In this document: positions 45,917-54,374 of the stretch, piece after piece | How positions within the stretch are numbered: the stretch's first letter is position 1 | Layout of the letters: each line of letters opens with the position of its first letter | Assembly: GCF_900109045.1 (NCBI RefSeq) | Contig: NZ_FNYL01000008.1 | Location: forward strand, 310,001-374,000 | Length of the DNA: 64,000 bases | From: Dyadobacter sp. SG02 | Lineage (GTDB): Bacteria > Bacteroidota > Bacteroidia > Cytophagales > Spirosomataceae | Direction of reading: 5' to 3' | Program-made: the position numbers and the translations under genes | Notes under the pieces: generated by a model | What the model saw: only the letters and a program-made list of their open reading frames with translations | What the model was told of the DNA's origin: nothing | Databases searched by the model: none

Positions 45917-45949
45917 GTCCTGCGTGTCTACCAGTTCCACCACCCCGGC
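45864..45949 (-). tRNA. tRNA-Leu (anticodon TAA)
   Basis: An 86-nt class II tRNA on the minus strand. The acceptor stem GCCGGGG pairs with CCCCGGT, discriminator A. The anticodon loop CTTAAAA gives TAA. Long variable arm (TGGGCCGAAACGCCCGT) and GTTCGATTC T-loop. No CCA encoded. The gene is intact although the adjacent element uses its 3' end as its boundary. Confidence 0.96.
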
Positions 45950-45977
45950 AAAGCCAGGTACCGGTACCTGTGAAGAG

Positions 45978-46001
45978 AAAAAAAGCACCGTCTCCGGTGC
46001 T
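45978..46001 (-). terminator. Terminator between tRNA-Gly and tRNA-Leu
   Basis: A perfect 7-bp stem AGCACCG/CGGTGCT (45984-45990 with 45995-46001) followed on the minus strand by a run of T (complement of 45978-45983). It ends transcription after tRNA-Gly(GCC) and suggests that tRNA-Leu(TAA) has a separate promoter or depends on read-through. Confidence 0.85.
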
Positions 46002-46013
46002 TTGCTCTCTCTG

Positions 46014-46086
46014 AGCGAAAGACGGGGTTCGAACCCGCGACCTCGACCTTGGCAAGGTCGCGCTCTACCAGCTGAGCTACTTTCGC
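46014..46086 (-). tRNA. tRNA-Gly (anticodon GCC)
   Basis: A 73-nt class I tRNA on the minus strand: acceptor GCGAAAG with CTTTCGC and discriminator T; D-arm GCTCAGCTGGTAGAGC; anticodon loop TTGCCAA with GCC; T-loop GTTCGAACC. No CCA encoded. It has its own promoter and terminator. Confidence 0.97.
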
Positions 46087-46120
46087 GTATTTTTCATAAC
46101 CGTTTCCGATTATTGTGGTG

Positions 46121-46151
46121 CAAATGTAGGGACGTCTGGTATTTGACGCAA
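46121..46151 (-). promoter_or_regulatory. Promoter of tRNA-Gly(GCC)
   Basis: On the minus strand TTG (complement of 46149-46151), 20 bp, then TACATTTG (complement of 46121-46128), an excellent match to the Bacteroidota TAnnTTTG -7 element. The tRNA begins 34 bp downstream. Confidence 0.78.
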
Positions 46152-46366
46152 GTTTTTAGGAGAAATATTTGATAAAAAAATCTCACAAAAACATTAACAA
46201 ATTGTAAATCAATCGATCATCACTGAAATTTTTTTTACGCCAAAACCGTTACGGGAGGTGATTTGGGGCATTTCGGATTTGAAATGAGTTCATCCTCCCG
46301 AAACAGTTGTATGGTCAGGCCCATTTACCGTCCGTCAGTTTTCGCCTATCCGCTTCATATTTTGCT

Positions 46367-46374
46367 TACCTTTG
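46367..46374 (+). promoter_or_regulatory. -7 box of the terC gene
   Basis: TACCTTTG matches TAnnTTTG and lies 92 bp before the terC start. A weak TTTTCG at 46339-46344 could be the -33 element. The leader between holds a small hairpin (CCGGG/CCCGG near 46405-46420). Confidence 0.55.
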
Positions 46375-46466
46375 CCTCCTTTAACCCGCATAGACTGCGA
46401 CTCGCCGGGGTGGCCCGGTTCTAGTGAGAGTCCTGCCTGCTCATTCAAAACTAAATTTGCTTGTTC

Positions 46467-47540
46467 ATGTTTTCCAACGAAGTGCTGTTTTTTGGAGGTT
46501 TTATCCTGGTGATCAGTGTAATGCTGCTCCTGGACCTGGGTGTTTTCAACAAAAAGGACCATGTGGTCAAGTTTGGCGAAGCGGCAGCCTGGACCGTAGC
46601 CTGGATAGCGCTCGCCTTGGCATTTTACCTCGTTATTAATACGCATGGCGACCTGGTGCATGGAATGGACAATTACGGGGAGCTCGAAACTATCAAAAAC
46701 AAGTATGCGCCGCACCTCCGGCTCATCCCGGGCGATTTTGAGGAAAGCCTCGAACTCTACCGGAAAAACATGTCGCTGGAATTCATTACCGGTTATTTGC
46801 TGGAATATGCGCTCTCAGTCGATAATATTTTCGTGATCATCCTGATCTTCTCCTCGTTCGGTGTACGGCCGAAGTACTTTAAAAAGGTGCTTTTCTGGGG
46901 CGTTTTAGGGGCGATCATCATGCGTTTTGTCTTCATCTTCGTGGGCTCGGCGCTGATGCAGCGTTTTGAGTGGATTATCTACATTTTCGGCTTGTTGCTG
47001 GTTTACCAGGGCGGGAAGATTTTCTTCGAAGGAGGAGAAGAGGAAAAGATCGATCCGGCGAAACACCCGGTTGTGAAGTTTGCTTCCAAATACCTGCCCG
47101 TGTTCCCGCGCTATGTGCATGAGCATTTTTTCGTGCTTAAAAAGGGCAAATGGCTTGTTACACCACTTTTTGTAGTGGTACTGATCGTCGAATTTACCGA
47201 CCTTATTTTCGCGGTCGATTCGGTGCCGGCAGTATTTTCGGTTACCAAAGACCCTTATGTGGTATTCTTCTCCAATATCTTCGCAATTATGGGGCTGCGT
47301 TCGATGTTCTTCTTTTTGAGTAACATCATGGGGTTATTCCGCTTCCTTAAATATGGATTGGGCGTTTTGCTGGTCTTCATCGGCGGGAAAATGCTTGCGC
47401 ATCATTACCTCGAATCGATCGGGTTCAAAACGGTGTATTCTCTGTATGTCATCATTGGTATTTTGGCCGTGAGCATTCTGGCATCGGTGATCGTTCCTGA
47501 AAAAAAGGAGGTCGAGGACGAGGTATTATCCAATAGTTAG
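46467..47540 (+). CDS. terC: TerC-family membrane protein (Alx/TerC)
   Basis: 357 residues with about eight or nine transmembrane segments. The family's metal-binding acidic residues are in place: LLLDLGVFNKKDH near the N-terminus, EYALSVDNIFVI, and EFTDLIFAVDSVPAVFSV. TerC/Alx proteins are linked to manganese export and metal loading of secreted proteins, and to tellurite resistance. The ATG at 46467 is preferred over a TTG six bases earlier. The helicase gene follows 25 bp later on the same strand. Confidence 0.95.
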   Translation: MFSNEVLFFGGFILVISVMLLLDLGVFNKKDHVVKFGEAAAWTVAWIALALAFYLVINTHGDLVHGMDNYGELETIKNKYAPHLRLIPGDFEESLELYRKNMSLEFITGYLLEYALSVDNIFVIILIFSSFGVRPKYFKKVLFWGVLGAIIMRFVFIFVGSALMQRFEWIIYIFGLLLVYQGGKIFFEGGEEEKIDPAKHPVVKFASKYLPVFPRYVHEHFFVLKKGKWLVTPLFVVVLIVEFTDLIFAVDSVPAVFSVTKDPYVVFFSNIFAIMGLRSMFFFLSNIMGLFRFLKYGLGVLLVFIGGKMLAHHYLESIGFKTVYSLYVIIGILAVSILASVIVPEKKEVEDEVLSNS

Positions 47541-47565
47541 GCGTCGGGCAGCGTTTTGAGTACCT

Positions 47566-50500
47566 ATGAGCCGGATTCTTAAAGCCTATCTAAAACGACT
47601 TACCAATCTTAGTACCCGCAACAAGTCGCTGTTACTCACAAGCTTGTCTGCCGAGCAGTTCCTGGATTTCCACGATACGGATTTCCTGTTGTCGAAGCCG
47701 TCTATGGATGTGCTGAGACAGGTGATCCAGGGGGCCAATCGGGTTGCATTATGCGACGTGGCCGATCCGCGTTTCGAGAAGGTCAACGAGACAAGCAAGC
47801 GGTTGCGCAAAATCTCACGTACTGAGCGCTTCATCGAAGAGGAAAGGGGCTCGCGTGACCTGTACGTGGGCTACCCGTTCGTGAAAGGGAAGCTGTCGGA
47901 TGGCACGCCCATCCACGCGCCGCTGCTGTTTTTCCCGGTGACGTTGCGTATGGACCGTGAGCAATGGTGCCTTTTCGAGCGAGACGATAGCAATGTGGCT
48001 TTAAATCAGAGCTTCGCACTGGCCTACGGGCATTTCAACGAGGCGAAAATACCCGATGAGGTGCTCGAAAAGTCATTCGAAGACTTTCCAAATGATTTTC
48101 TCGAATTCCGGACCCAACTATATGAATGGCTGAAATCCACGCCGTTCAAGATCAATTTCAATCAGCAGTTATTCGAAGATAAACTCGTCGCATTCAGCGG
48201 CGAAAAAAGCTCGGAGCTCGTGGCAAATGAGCGTAACGGCGAGCTGAAACTTTATCCGGAAGCTGTGCTCGGTATTTTTCCGCAGGCAGGCTCTTACCTC
48301 GTTCCCGACTACAACAGCCTCCTGGATATGGAAGAAGAAGGGGATTTTAAAATTCCCCTCATTGGATTTGCTGACGAAGAAGGCGGGGAGATTGGCGATT
48401 TCGAGCCCGAAAATCCCGTTCGTGAAAACCGCCAGGCAAGGGAAGAGGATGTGCTGACGCCGTTTTCGGTCGATGAATCGCAGGAAGAAATTATCCTGGC
48501 CGTTAAATCCGGCCGTTCCGTAGTGGTGCAAGGCCCTCCGGGAAGCGGTAAATCGCAGCTGATCTGTAATCTGATCGCGGATTTTACTTCCAAAGGCAAG
48601 CGTGTTTTGTTAGTATGTCAAAAACGGGCGGCGCTGGATGTGGTATATCAACGTCTGGCGACGACCGGTATGAAGGATTTTACGGGCCTTATTCACGATT
48701 TTAAAAATGACCGATCGGCATTATACAGCCAGATTGCGTCGCAAATAGAGAAAGTAGAAGCATACCGTCAGCAGAATTACAGTCTAGACTCTGTATTTCT
48801 GGAAAGGCAATTCACCCAGGAAAGCCGCGCGATCGATAGGACGGTGGAAGAACTGAATGGCTTCCGTTCCGCACTGTTCGACGAAAGTGAATGCGGGGTA
48901 AGCATCAAAGAACTTTACCTCACCAGCGATCCCAATGCACCACACGCCGATATGCGGCCCAACTACCGGCAGTTCAGGATCGATACATGGGACGGTTTCA
49001 AGCGACATTTGAAAACCTATTCCGATTACGCATTCCTGATCCATTCTGCGCATCCGTGGCGGAAACGGCGGAGTTTCGCTGCATTTGGAATGGCGGAGTT
49101 AAGGACGATGGAAAATATGCTGTCGGAATGGCCTGGCGCTTTTGAAAAGCAAACCCGCGTTTTTGAGCAAATAGCATCTGTGCCGTTCGACAAAGCATTT
49201 ATCCGGAACAGAAAGGAAATTACGGAGCGGTTGAGCGATATTACGGAACTGGTTTCCGAGGAGGCTTCATGGAAACTGGTGAAAAAATACACCGGCTCGC
49301 AGACGAATCCGCACGAGCGGCTTGCATTGGTACGGCAGGCGGTGGATGCGATGGAAGGGTTTATAGCCGAAGGGGGCATTGAGGTATCATTATCGGCGCC
49401 GCAACTGAATGCATTTGAGGTAATGCTTAAAAAGTCACTCGAAACAAAGCAGTCGGCCGTTTCTGGCTTTTTTTGGGATGTTTTTAGTAAAGAAAAGAAA
49501 GAAATAGAGCGGGTAGCGACGGCCAACGACCTGACGGTTTCACTCGAACATCTGATGAGGCTTGACGAGCGCCTTAGAAACCGCAGGCAACTGGAGTCGT
49601 GGCTGCAACACGCAAGTCTGGGTTTTGAACCGGCATACATCGATAATTTCTCGGCTGATCGTGCAGGAGCATATCTGGCTTTTTTCAAGTCCGCCGAGCG
49701 CGCCGCGGACGCGGTAGCGCGTATGGATACAGGCGTGTGGACGAAGGTATTTCATGAAATTGTCGGAGCGAATGATCGGCTCGACGGATTTTTGGAAATC
49801 ATTCAAAATCTCGGGCAGTGGCTGCAAGTATGGGATCGCATGGAGAAAGCCATGCTGCCGTATCTCTTGCCTGAGCAGGTTAGTAAGCTGATCGAAGAAC
49901 CCGCCGGTTATAGCAGCACGCTTTTGGAAGCCTTGCGTGCCGATTTCGACTCCCTGGCCGATATGGATCGCTTGTGGGAGGAAATGACCGAACCGCAGCG
50001 GGGCGCGACACGGACAACGCTGGCGAAAGGCGCGGAACTTGACATTAAGAATGTCAACGAGGTGGTTGCCCTCTTCGAAAATAGCATTAAACTGGCCTGG
50101 ATAGAACATATCGAAAGCAAGTACCCGGCATTGCGATCGGTCACGTCGCTGAAAATGAAACAATGGGAAGACCAGGTACAGGGCAGCATCGCATTGAAAC
50201 AAAAACTGAGCTCGGATATCACTAGCATTAAACTGCGTGAAGCCACTTACGAGGATGTCGAAAAGAACCGGCTGGGGAATCGTGTGACTTACCGTGAACT
50301 TGGGCACCAGGTGACGAAAAAGCGCAAGATCTGGCCGATCCGGAAATTGCTGGAAAACTATGCCGACGAAGTTTTTGCCCTCATTCCTTGCTGGATGGCC
50401 TCTCCCGAGGCGGTTTCGGCCATTTTCCCGATGGAAAGCGGGTTGTTCGATCTGGTGATTTTCGATGAGGCTTCACAATGCTATGCCGAGTATAGCTTGC

Positions 50501-51564
50501 CGGCCGCATTCAGGGGTAAACAATGGGTGGTTACCGGCGATAGCAAGCAGCTTTCCCCGAGCGATCTTTATCGCGTGCGGTTTGACGACAGGACAGAAGA
50601 TGAGGAATATTCGGCCGCCATCGAAATCGAATCGTTACTGGATCTCGCGGGGCAGTCGCTGGATCATTATCAATTGACGGGCCATTACAGGAGCCTTTCT
50701 CTGGACCTCATTGATTTTTCAAATAGAAACTTTTACAAAAAGAGCCTCAAACTCCTGCCCGATTTCAATAAGATCAACGACCGGGAGCCGGGTATCGAGT
50801 ACATTAAAACTGACGGCATTTGGAGGAGCAATACCAATGCGGTTGAAGTAGAGGAGGTTTTGCGGCTTATCCGTGAGCTTACGGGAAGTGGTAAAAGCAT
50901 TGGTGTGGTAACCTTCAATTTTTACCAGCAAGCAGCCATTCAGGATGCATTGGAGAAGGAAATCGCATTGCCGGAAGGCCTTTTTGTGAAGAATATCGAA
51001 AACGTGCAGGGCGACGAGCGGGACATTATCATTTTCTCGATGGGCTACGCGCCGGATGAGAAAGGACGCATTTCCATGCAGTTCGGTACGCTGAATATGC
51101 AGGGCGGGGAGAACCGGCTGAATGTGGCCGTCACGCGCGCGCGGGAGAAGATTTACTTTGTTACCAGCCTTTGGCCTTCACAATTACAAACTGAAAACAC
51201 GGCCAACGAAGGTCCGAAACTGCTTCGGGCTTATATGGATTACGCATTACAGGTGTCGGAAGGGAAATTCGAGCCGGTGCCGCTTGCTACCGGGCATTTC
51301 CGTTCCGACTGGCTGCTGAAAGAGCGCCTGGTGCGGCAAAATCCCGCATTTGAGAAAGAACTTCCTTTTGGCGACATTACGATAAAAGAAGAAGGGGCCT
51401 ACAAGGGTTTGGTACTTACGGACGATGACCTGTACCATTACAGTAAATCGTCCAAAGAGCCTCACGCTTATCTGCCCCTTCTGTTGCGGTTGAAAAACTG
51501 GCCGTTCAGGCGGGTTTATAGCCGCGAATATTGGTCGGGTAACCTTAAAAACGGGTTATTATAG
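47566..51564 (+). CDS. DUF4011-type SF1 (UPF1/Dna2-like) helicase
   Basis: 1332 residues. The N-terminal region (LKRLTNLSTRNKSLLLTSL, RDLYVGYPFVKGKL) is DUF4011-like. The SF1 motor follows: Walker A QGPPGSGKSQLI near residue 323, a long helical insertion of about 600 residues, Walker B DLVIFDEASQ near 966, and the C-terminal AAA_12 part (TGHYRSLSLDLIDFSNRNFY, NVQGDERDIIIFSMGY, RLNVAVTRAREKIYF). It probably unwinds nucleic acid; a defence role has been shown for some relatives but cannot be claimed here. Its stop overlaps the stop of the convergent DUF1080 gene by 6 bp. Confidence 0.88.
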   Translation: MSRILKAYLKRLTNLSTRNKSLLLTSLSAEQFLDFHDTDFLLSKPSMDVLRQVIQGANRVALCDVADPRFEKVNETSKRLRKISRTERFIEEERGSRDLYVGYPFVKGKLSDGTPIHAPLLFFPVTLRMDREQWCLFERDDSNVALNQSFALAYGHFNEAKIPDEVLEKSFEDFPNDFLEFRTQLYEWLKSTPFKINFNQQLFEDKLVAFSGEKSSELVANERNGELKLYPEAVLGIFPQAGSYLVPDYNSLLDMEEEGDFKIPLIGFADEEGGEIGDFEPENPVRENRQAREEDVLTPFSVDESQEEIILAVKSGRSVVVQGPPGSGKSQLICNLIADFTSKGKRVLLVCQKRAALDVVYQRLATTGMKDFTGLIHDFKNDRSALYSQIASQIEKVEAYRQQNYSLDSVFLERQFTQESRAIDRTVEELNGFRSALFDESECGVSIKELYLTSDPNAPHADMRPNYRQFRIDTWDGFKRHLKTYSDYAFLIHSAHPWRKRRSFAAFGMAELRTMENMLSEWPGAFEKQTRVFEQIASVPFDKAFIRNRKEITERLSDITELVSEEASWKLVKKYTGSQTNPHERLALVRQAVDAMEGFIAEGGIEVSLSAPQLNAFEVMLKKSLETKQSAVSGFFWDVFSKEKKEIERVATANDLTVSLEHLMRLDERLRNRRQLESWLQHASLGFEPAYIDNFSADRAGAYLAFFKSAERAADAVARMDTGVWTKVFHEIVGANDRLDGFLEIIQNLGQWLQVWDRMEKAMLPYLLPEQVSKLIEEPAGYSSTLLEALRADFDSLADMDRLWEEMTEPQRGATRTTLAKGAELDIKNVNEVVALFENSIKLAWIEHIESKYPALRSVTSLKMKQWEDQVQGSIALKQKLSSDITSIKLREATYEDVEKNRLGNRVTYRELGHQVTKKRKIWPIRKLLENYADEVFALIPCWMASPEAVSAIFPMESGLFDLVIFDEASQCYAEYSLPAAFRGKQWVVTGDSKQLSPSDLYRVRFDDRTEDEEYSAAIEIESLLDLAGQSLDHYQLTGHYRSLSLDLIDFSNRNFYKKSLKLLPDFNKINDREPGIEYIKTDGIWRSNTNAVEVEEVLRLIRELTGSGKSIGVVTFNFYQQAAIQDALEKEIALPEGLFVKNIENVQGDERDIIIFSMGYAPDEKGRISMQFGTLNMQGGENRLNVAVTRAREKIYFVTSLWPSQLQTENTANEGPKLLRAYMDYALQVSEGKFEPVPLATGHFRSDWLLKERLVRQNPAFEKELPFGDITIKEEGAYKGLVLTDDDLYHYSKSSKEPHAYLPLLLRLKNWPFRRVYSREYWSGNLKNGLL

Positions 51565-52263
51565 TTCCTTAATGCGGATGTTGCGATAGGAAACTTTGTT
51601 GCCGTGGTCTTGCAATGCGATCTTACCTTTTGCAGACGCACCGAAGCCCTGCCAGGTTTTGAACTTGCTGTTGGCAACCAGTTTGTCCCATTCAGCACCC
51701 TGAGTAGGGAATTCGACTACTTTTTTACCGTTCAACCAGCTTTCGCCTTTACCACCTTTGATCACGATTTTCGCCTTGTTCCATTCTCCGGCAGGTTTTA
51801 CAGCAGTGAAATCGGAGGGAGGCAGCATGTCGTACAAAGAGCCTGATTTGTGATTGCCGTCTTTACCGGCTTTGGCATCAGGGTGCTTCACGTCGTCGAG
51901 CACCTGGATTTCGGGGCCGGTAGAGTAGGGGCAGCAGTATTTTTTGTCTTCTATGACGTGGTAAATAATCCCGCTGTTACCGCCTTCGGAGATTTTCCAT
52001 TCCAGTTCGAGTTCGAAATCGCCGTATTCTTTGTCGGTAACGAGGTCTTTACCTCCTTTTTCAGCGAGTACCACTGCACCATCTTCGATTTTCCATTGTG
52101 GCAGAACGTTGTCCTGTTGCCAGCTATGCCAGCCTTTCAGGCTTTTGCCGTCGAAAAGGCTAACCCACTTCCCTTTTTGGGCTTCTGCATCATTTGAAAA
52201 GGCCAGGGCAGCCAGGGCAAGAACGGATGCTTTTCCGAAAGCCTTCCAATTTGTGAAATTCAT
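51559..52263 (-). CDS. DUF1080 (3-keto-disaccharide hydrolase-like) secreted protein
   Basis: 234 residues. A signal peptide is likely (KASVLALAALAFSNDAEA, cleavage near EAQ). The mature part is the DUF1080 concanavalin-like fold: KWVSLFDGKSLKGWHSWQQD, ELEWKISEGGNSGIIYHV, GEWNKAKIVIKGGKGESWLN. The family includes hydrolases of 3-keto-glycosides and carbohydrate-binding proteins of Bacteroidota. It overlaps the convergent helicase by 6 bp. Confidence 0.92.
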   Translation of the reverse strand: MNFTNWKAFGKASVLALAALAFSNDAEAQKGKWVSLFDGKSLKGWHSWQQDNVLPQWKIEDGAVVLAEKGGKDLVTDKEYGDFELELEWKISEGGNSGIIYHVIEDKKYCCPYSTGPEIQVLDDVKHPDAKAGKDGNHKSGSLYDMLPPSDFTAVKPAGEWNKAKIVIKGGKGESWLNGKKVVEFPTQGAEWDKLVANSKFKTWQGFGASAKGKIALQDHGNKVSYRNIRIKEL

Positions 52264-52324
52264 GTTTCGCTTGTTAAAGTTTTAGTCCACAATATTAAGT
52301 ACTTTTTGAGTTTTCAAAGGCATA

Positions 52325-52356
52325 TTTGGATCGAAAGTTGGCGGCTCCTATTTTTG
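52325..52356 (+). promoter_or_regulatory. Promoter of the HIT gene
   Basis: TTTG (52325-52328), 20 bp, TATTTTTG (52349-52356): a full match to TTTG-N19/21-TAnnTTTG. The start codon lies 33 bp downstream. Confidence 0.78.
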
Positions 52357-52389
52357 GGAGTAGCTCAAATAATCCTACAACCTATCCAC

Positions 52390-52779
52390 ATGGCTTCTAT
52401 ATTTTCAAGAATCGTCGCGGGCGAGATACCCTGCCATAAAATTGCCGAAACAGAGGACTTCCTCGCGTTCCTCGATGCATTCCCCATTGCGAAAGGCCAT
52501 ACGCTCGTCATTCCCAAGAAAGAGGTGGATTACCTGTTCGATCTCGACGACGATTTGTACACCGGTCTGTTCCAATTTGCGAAAAGCATTGTTCCCGCAT
52601 TGGAAAAAACGGTTCCCTGCCTGCGGATCGGCGTGAGTGTAATAGGCCTGGAAGTGCCGCACGCCCATGTACACCTGCTTCCCCTCAACAGCATGGCTGA
52701 TGCCGATTTCGGCCAAAAAATAAAAACGTCGCAAGAAGAACTCGCGACGCTGGCTGAAAAGATCAGAAGTAATTTATAA
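52390..52779 (+). CDS. HIT-family nucleotide-binding hydrolase
   Basis: 129 residues. MASIFSRIVAGEIPCHKIAE is the standard HIT start, GHTLVIPKKEVDYLFDL follows, and the histidine triad is HAHVHLLP. These enzymes hydrolyse AMP- or ADP-linked substrates such as adenosine 5'-monophosphoramidate or dinucleoside polyphosphates. The start at 52390 is chosen over an earlier frame because it opens the domain and sits correctly behind the promoter. It is convergent with the Wzi-like gene (3-bp gap). Confidence 0.95.
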   Translation: MASIFSRIVAGEIPCHKIAETEDFLAFLDAFPIAKGHTLVIPKKEVDYLFDLDDDLYTGLFQFAKSIVPALEKTVPCLRIGVSVIGLEVPHAHVHLLPLNSMADADFGQKIKTSQEELATLAEKIRSNL

Positions 52780-52782
52780 GGC

Positions 52783-54267
52783 TCAGTAAAACGAAAAGTC
52801 TTTTCGCACACCCAGCATAAATCCGTAAGTTTTTCGGAACAAATCGCCGATATCCGCTGCGTAGGCACCTTTTATGGTGAGCCCGCCGAGTACGTCGAGT
52901 TTGGACTGCATCATGAGCATTCCGGAGAACTGCCTGGGTGTACCAGCGAATGGGCCGAGATATGTCCCGCTATTCTCCGAGAAGGAAAATTTGCCTAACC
53001 ATTGAATTTTTCGAAATAATGTGCCCTCCAAACCCAGGTGGAACATCATTACGCGGTTGTTGCTGGTAAAATTATCGGCGTAGTCGGGCCATTTCCATCT
53101 CGTCTGCGAAGTGGGCGGGATGAACGGCGTGCCGATAGTCCTGTCGTAATATCCCCATCCATCGCGGACCTGTTGGTTGTTGAAATAGTTGTCGTGCCCC
53201 CTTTTCTTCGGGTCTCCTATATCAAAATTATCACCCCCCTGGTTTTTTGTATACAGCATTTCCAGCACGGCCGCATTGATTTCAAAAAGTGCCCCGTAAG
53301 AATGCTTGCGTTTGATTCTCGCGCCATATAGCCCATCGTTGAGGGTTGTCAGGTAGAAAAGCGACCCATCCTCGTAAACGAACTGCTTATAAAACAAAAT
53401 ACTGCTTTCGTAAGTCTCGATCTCGATCGCGACGTCTATCGAACCGAGGTGGTTTCCAATCCGGCTGGTGCTGTCGAAATAGGTAATATCGTCGCCGCTA
53501 CCGCCTAATGCCCCGGTGACTGCATTGATATAGTTCTTAAAGCCCGTAGGCATTTGCAACGACTCGCCGGTGAGTCCCAGGTTTTTTTTGAGTTTTCCAC
53601 CCCATTGAACCTGGTGATTAAAGCCCCCGTAAAGTTTCAGCGCCGAATGCGGTTTGCCAATACGTAAATAGAATGCCTTTTGGTGTAATTTCAGGTTCTC
53701 TGTGATAGGCCTGCTATTTTCAAATAACCCGTCGGAGTAGAATGCATTAAAAGAAAGCCAGCCTTTGGTAAATGGCACGGGGACAAACCGGGTTGTTCCA
53801 ATATAAATTCGGGGGATCGGCAATGCATTTCCCGACCACGCATAGGAACCTGAGCCGATCGTGGAATCCGCGAGGCCGAGCGCCATCTTTTTGCGGCCTG
53901 CATATATTTCCCAGTTTTTGTAACGGATTGTGGCATGTGCCTGGGGCAGCACGAAATTTTTCGTTTGTACAAAATTACCAACCGCTTCCGCGCCCACCCC
54001 TATACGGAATTCATTCCTTGTTTTGTTCTGTGATATGGTCCAGTAATGTTCCAGTCCTGCCCGTGCGCTTAGGTTCGGGCCAGTTTTGGGGACGATTCCG
54101 TATTGGTTGGATTGGATCCAGAAAGGCGTATACCCATTGGTACTGCCCATTCCCACGAATTCTACGTAATTGGTGGTGGAGTCGGTGTAGATTACAGGTT
54201 CCTTGATCTCAGATTGGGAAAAGCCAAGGACGGGCACCGCTAACAATATGAATAAAAGAAATCTCAT
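52783..54267 (-). CDS. Capsule assembly Wzi-family outer-membrane protein (copy 3 of 3)
   Basis: 494 residues with a short signal peptide (MRFLLFILLAVPVLGFSQS). The mature part is a beta-barrel of the Wzi family, which anchors capsule or exopolysaccharide at the outer membrane. Landmarks shared with the two neighbours are GGFNHQVQWGG, GNHLGSIDVAIEIETYESSI, MLYTKNQGGDNFD and FSENSGTYLGPF. Distal gene of the leftward polysaccharide locus; 107 bp separates it from the next copy, the largest gap among the three. Confidence 0.9.
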   Translation of the reverse strand: MRFLLFILLAVPVLGFSQSEIKEPVIYTDSTTNYVEFVGMGSTNGYTPFWIQSNQYGIVPKTGPNLSARAGLEHYWTISQNKTRNEFRIGVGAEAVGNFVQTKNFVLPQAHATIRYKNWEIYAGRKKMALGLADSTIGSGSYAWSGNALPIPRIYIGTTRFVPVPFTKGWLSFNAFYSDGLFENSRPITENLKLHQKAFYLRIGKPHSALKLYGGFNHQVQWGGKLKKNLGLTGESLQMPTGFKNYINAVTGALGGSGDDITYFDSTSRIGNHLGSIDVAIEIETYESSILFYKQFVYEDGSLFYLTTLNDGLYGARIKRKHSYGALFEINAAVLEMLYTKNQGGDNFDIGDPKKRGHDNYFNNQQVRDGWGYYDRTIGTPFIPPTSQTRWKWPDYADNFTSNNRVMMFHLGLEGTLFRKIQWLGKFSFSENSGTYLGPFAGTPRQFSGMLMMQSKLDVLGGLTIKGAYAADIGDLFRKTYGFMLGVRKDFSFY

Positions 54268-54374
54268 AACTGTGCCCTCACGCGTTGTCCATAATGTGTA
54301 TAATAGCCAACAAAAATAAGTATAACTTTTCTATTATCATATTGAACATATACGTCGCTTCATTGCTAATCGGA

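Noticed and set aside
45831..46055. Minus-strand frame ending in KILWAETPVRVRFPSPVL
   Set aside because: It reads through tRNA-Gly and tRNA-Leu(TAA); no protein evidence.
46381..46466. Manganese (yybP-ykoY) riboswitch before terC
   Set aside because: The conserved loop sequences of that riboswitch are not present.
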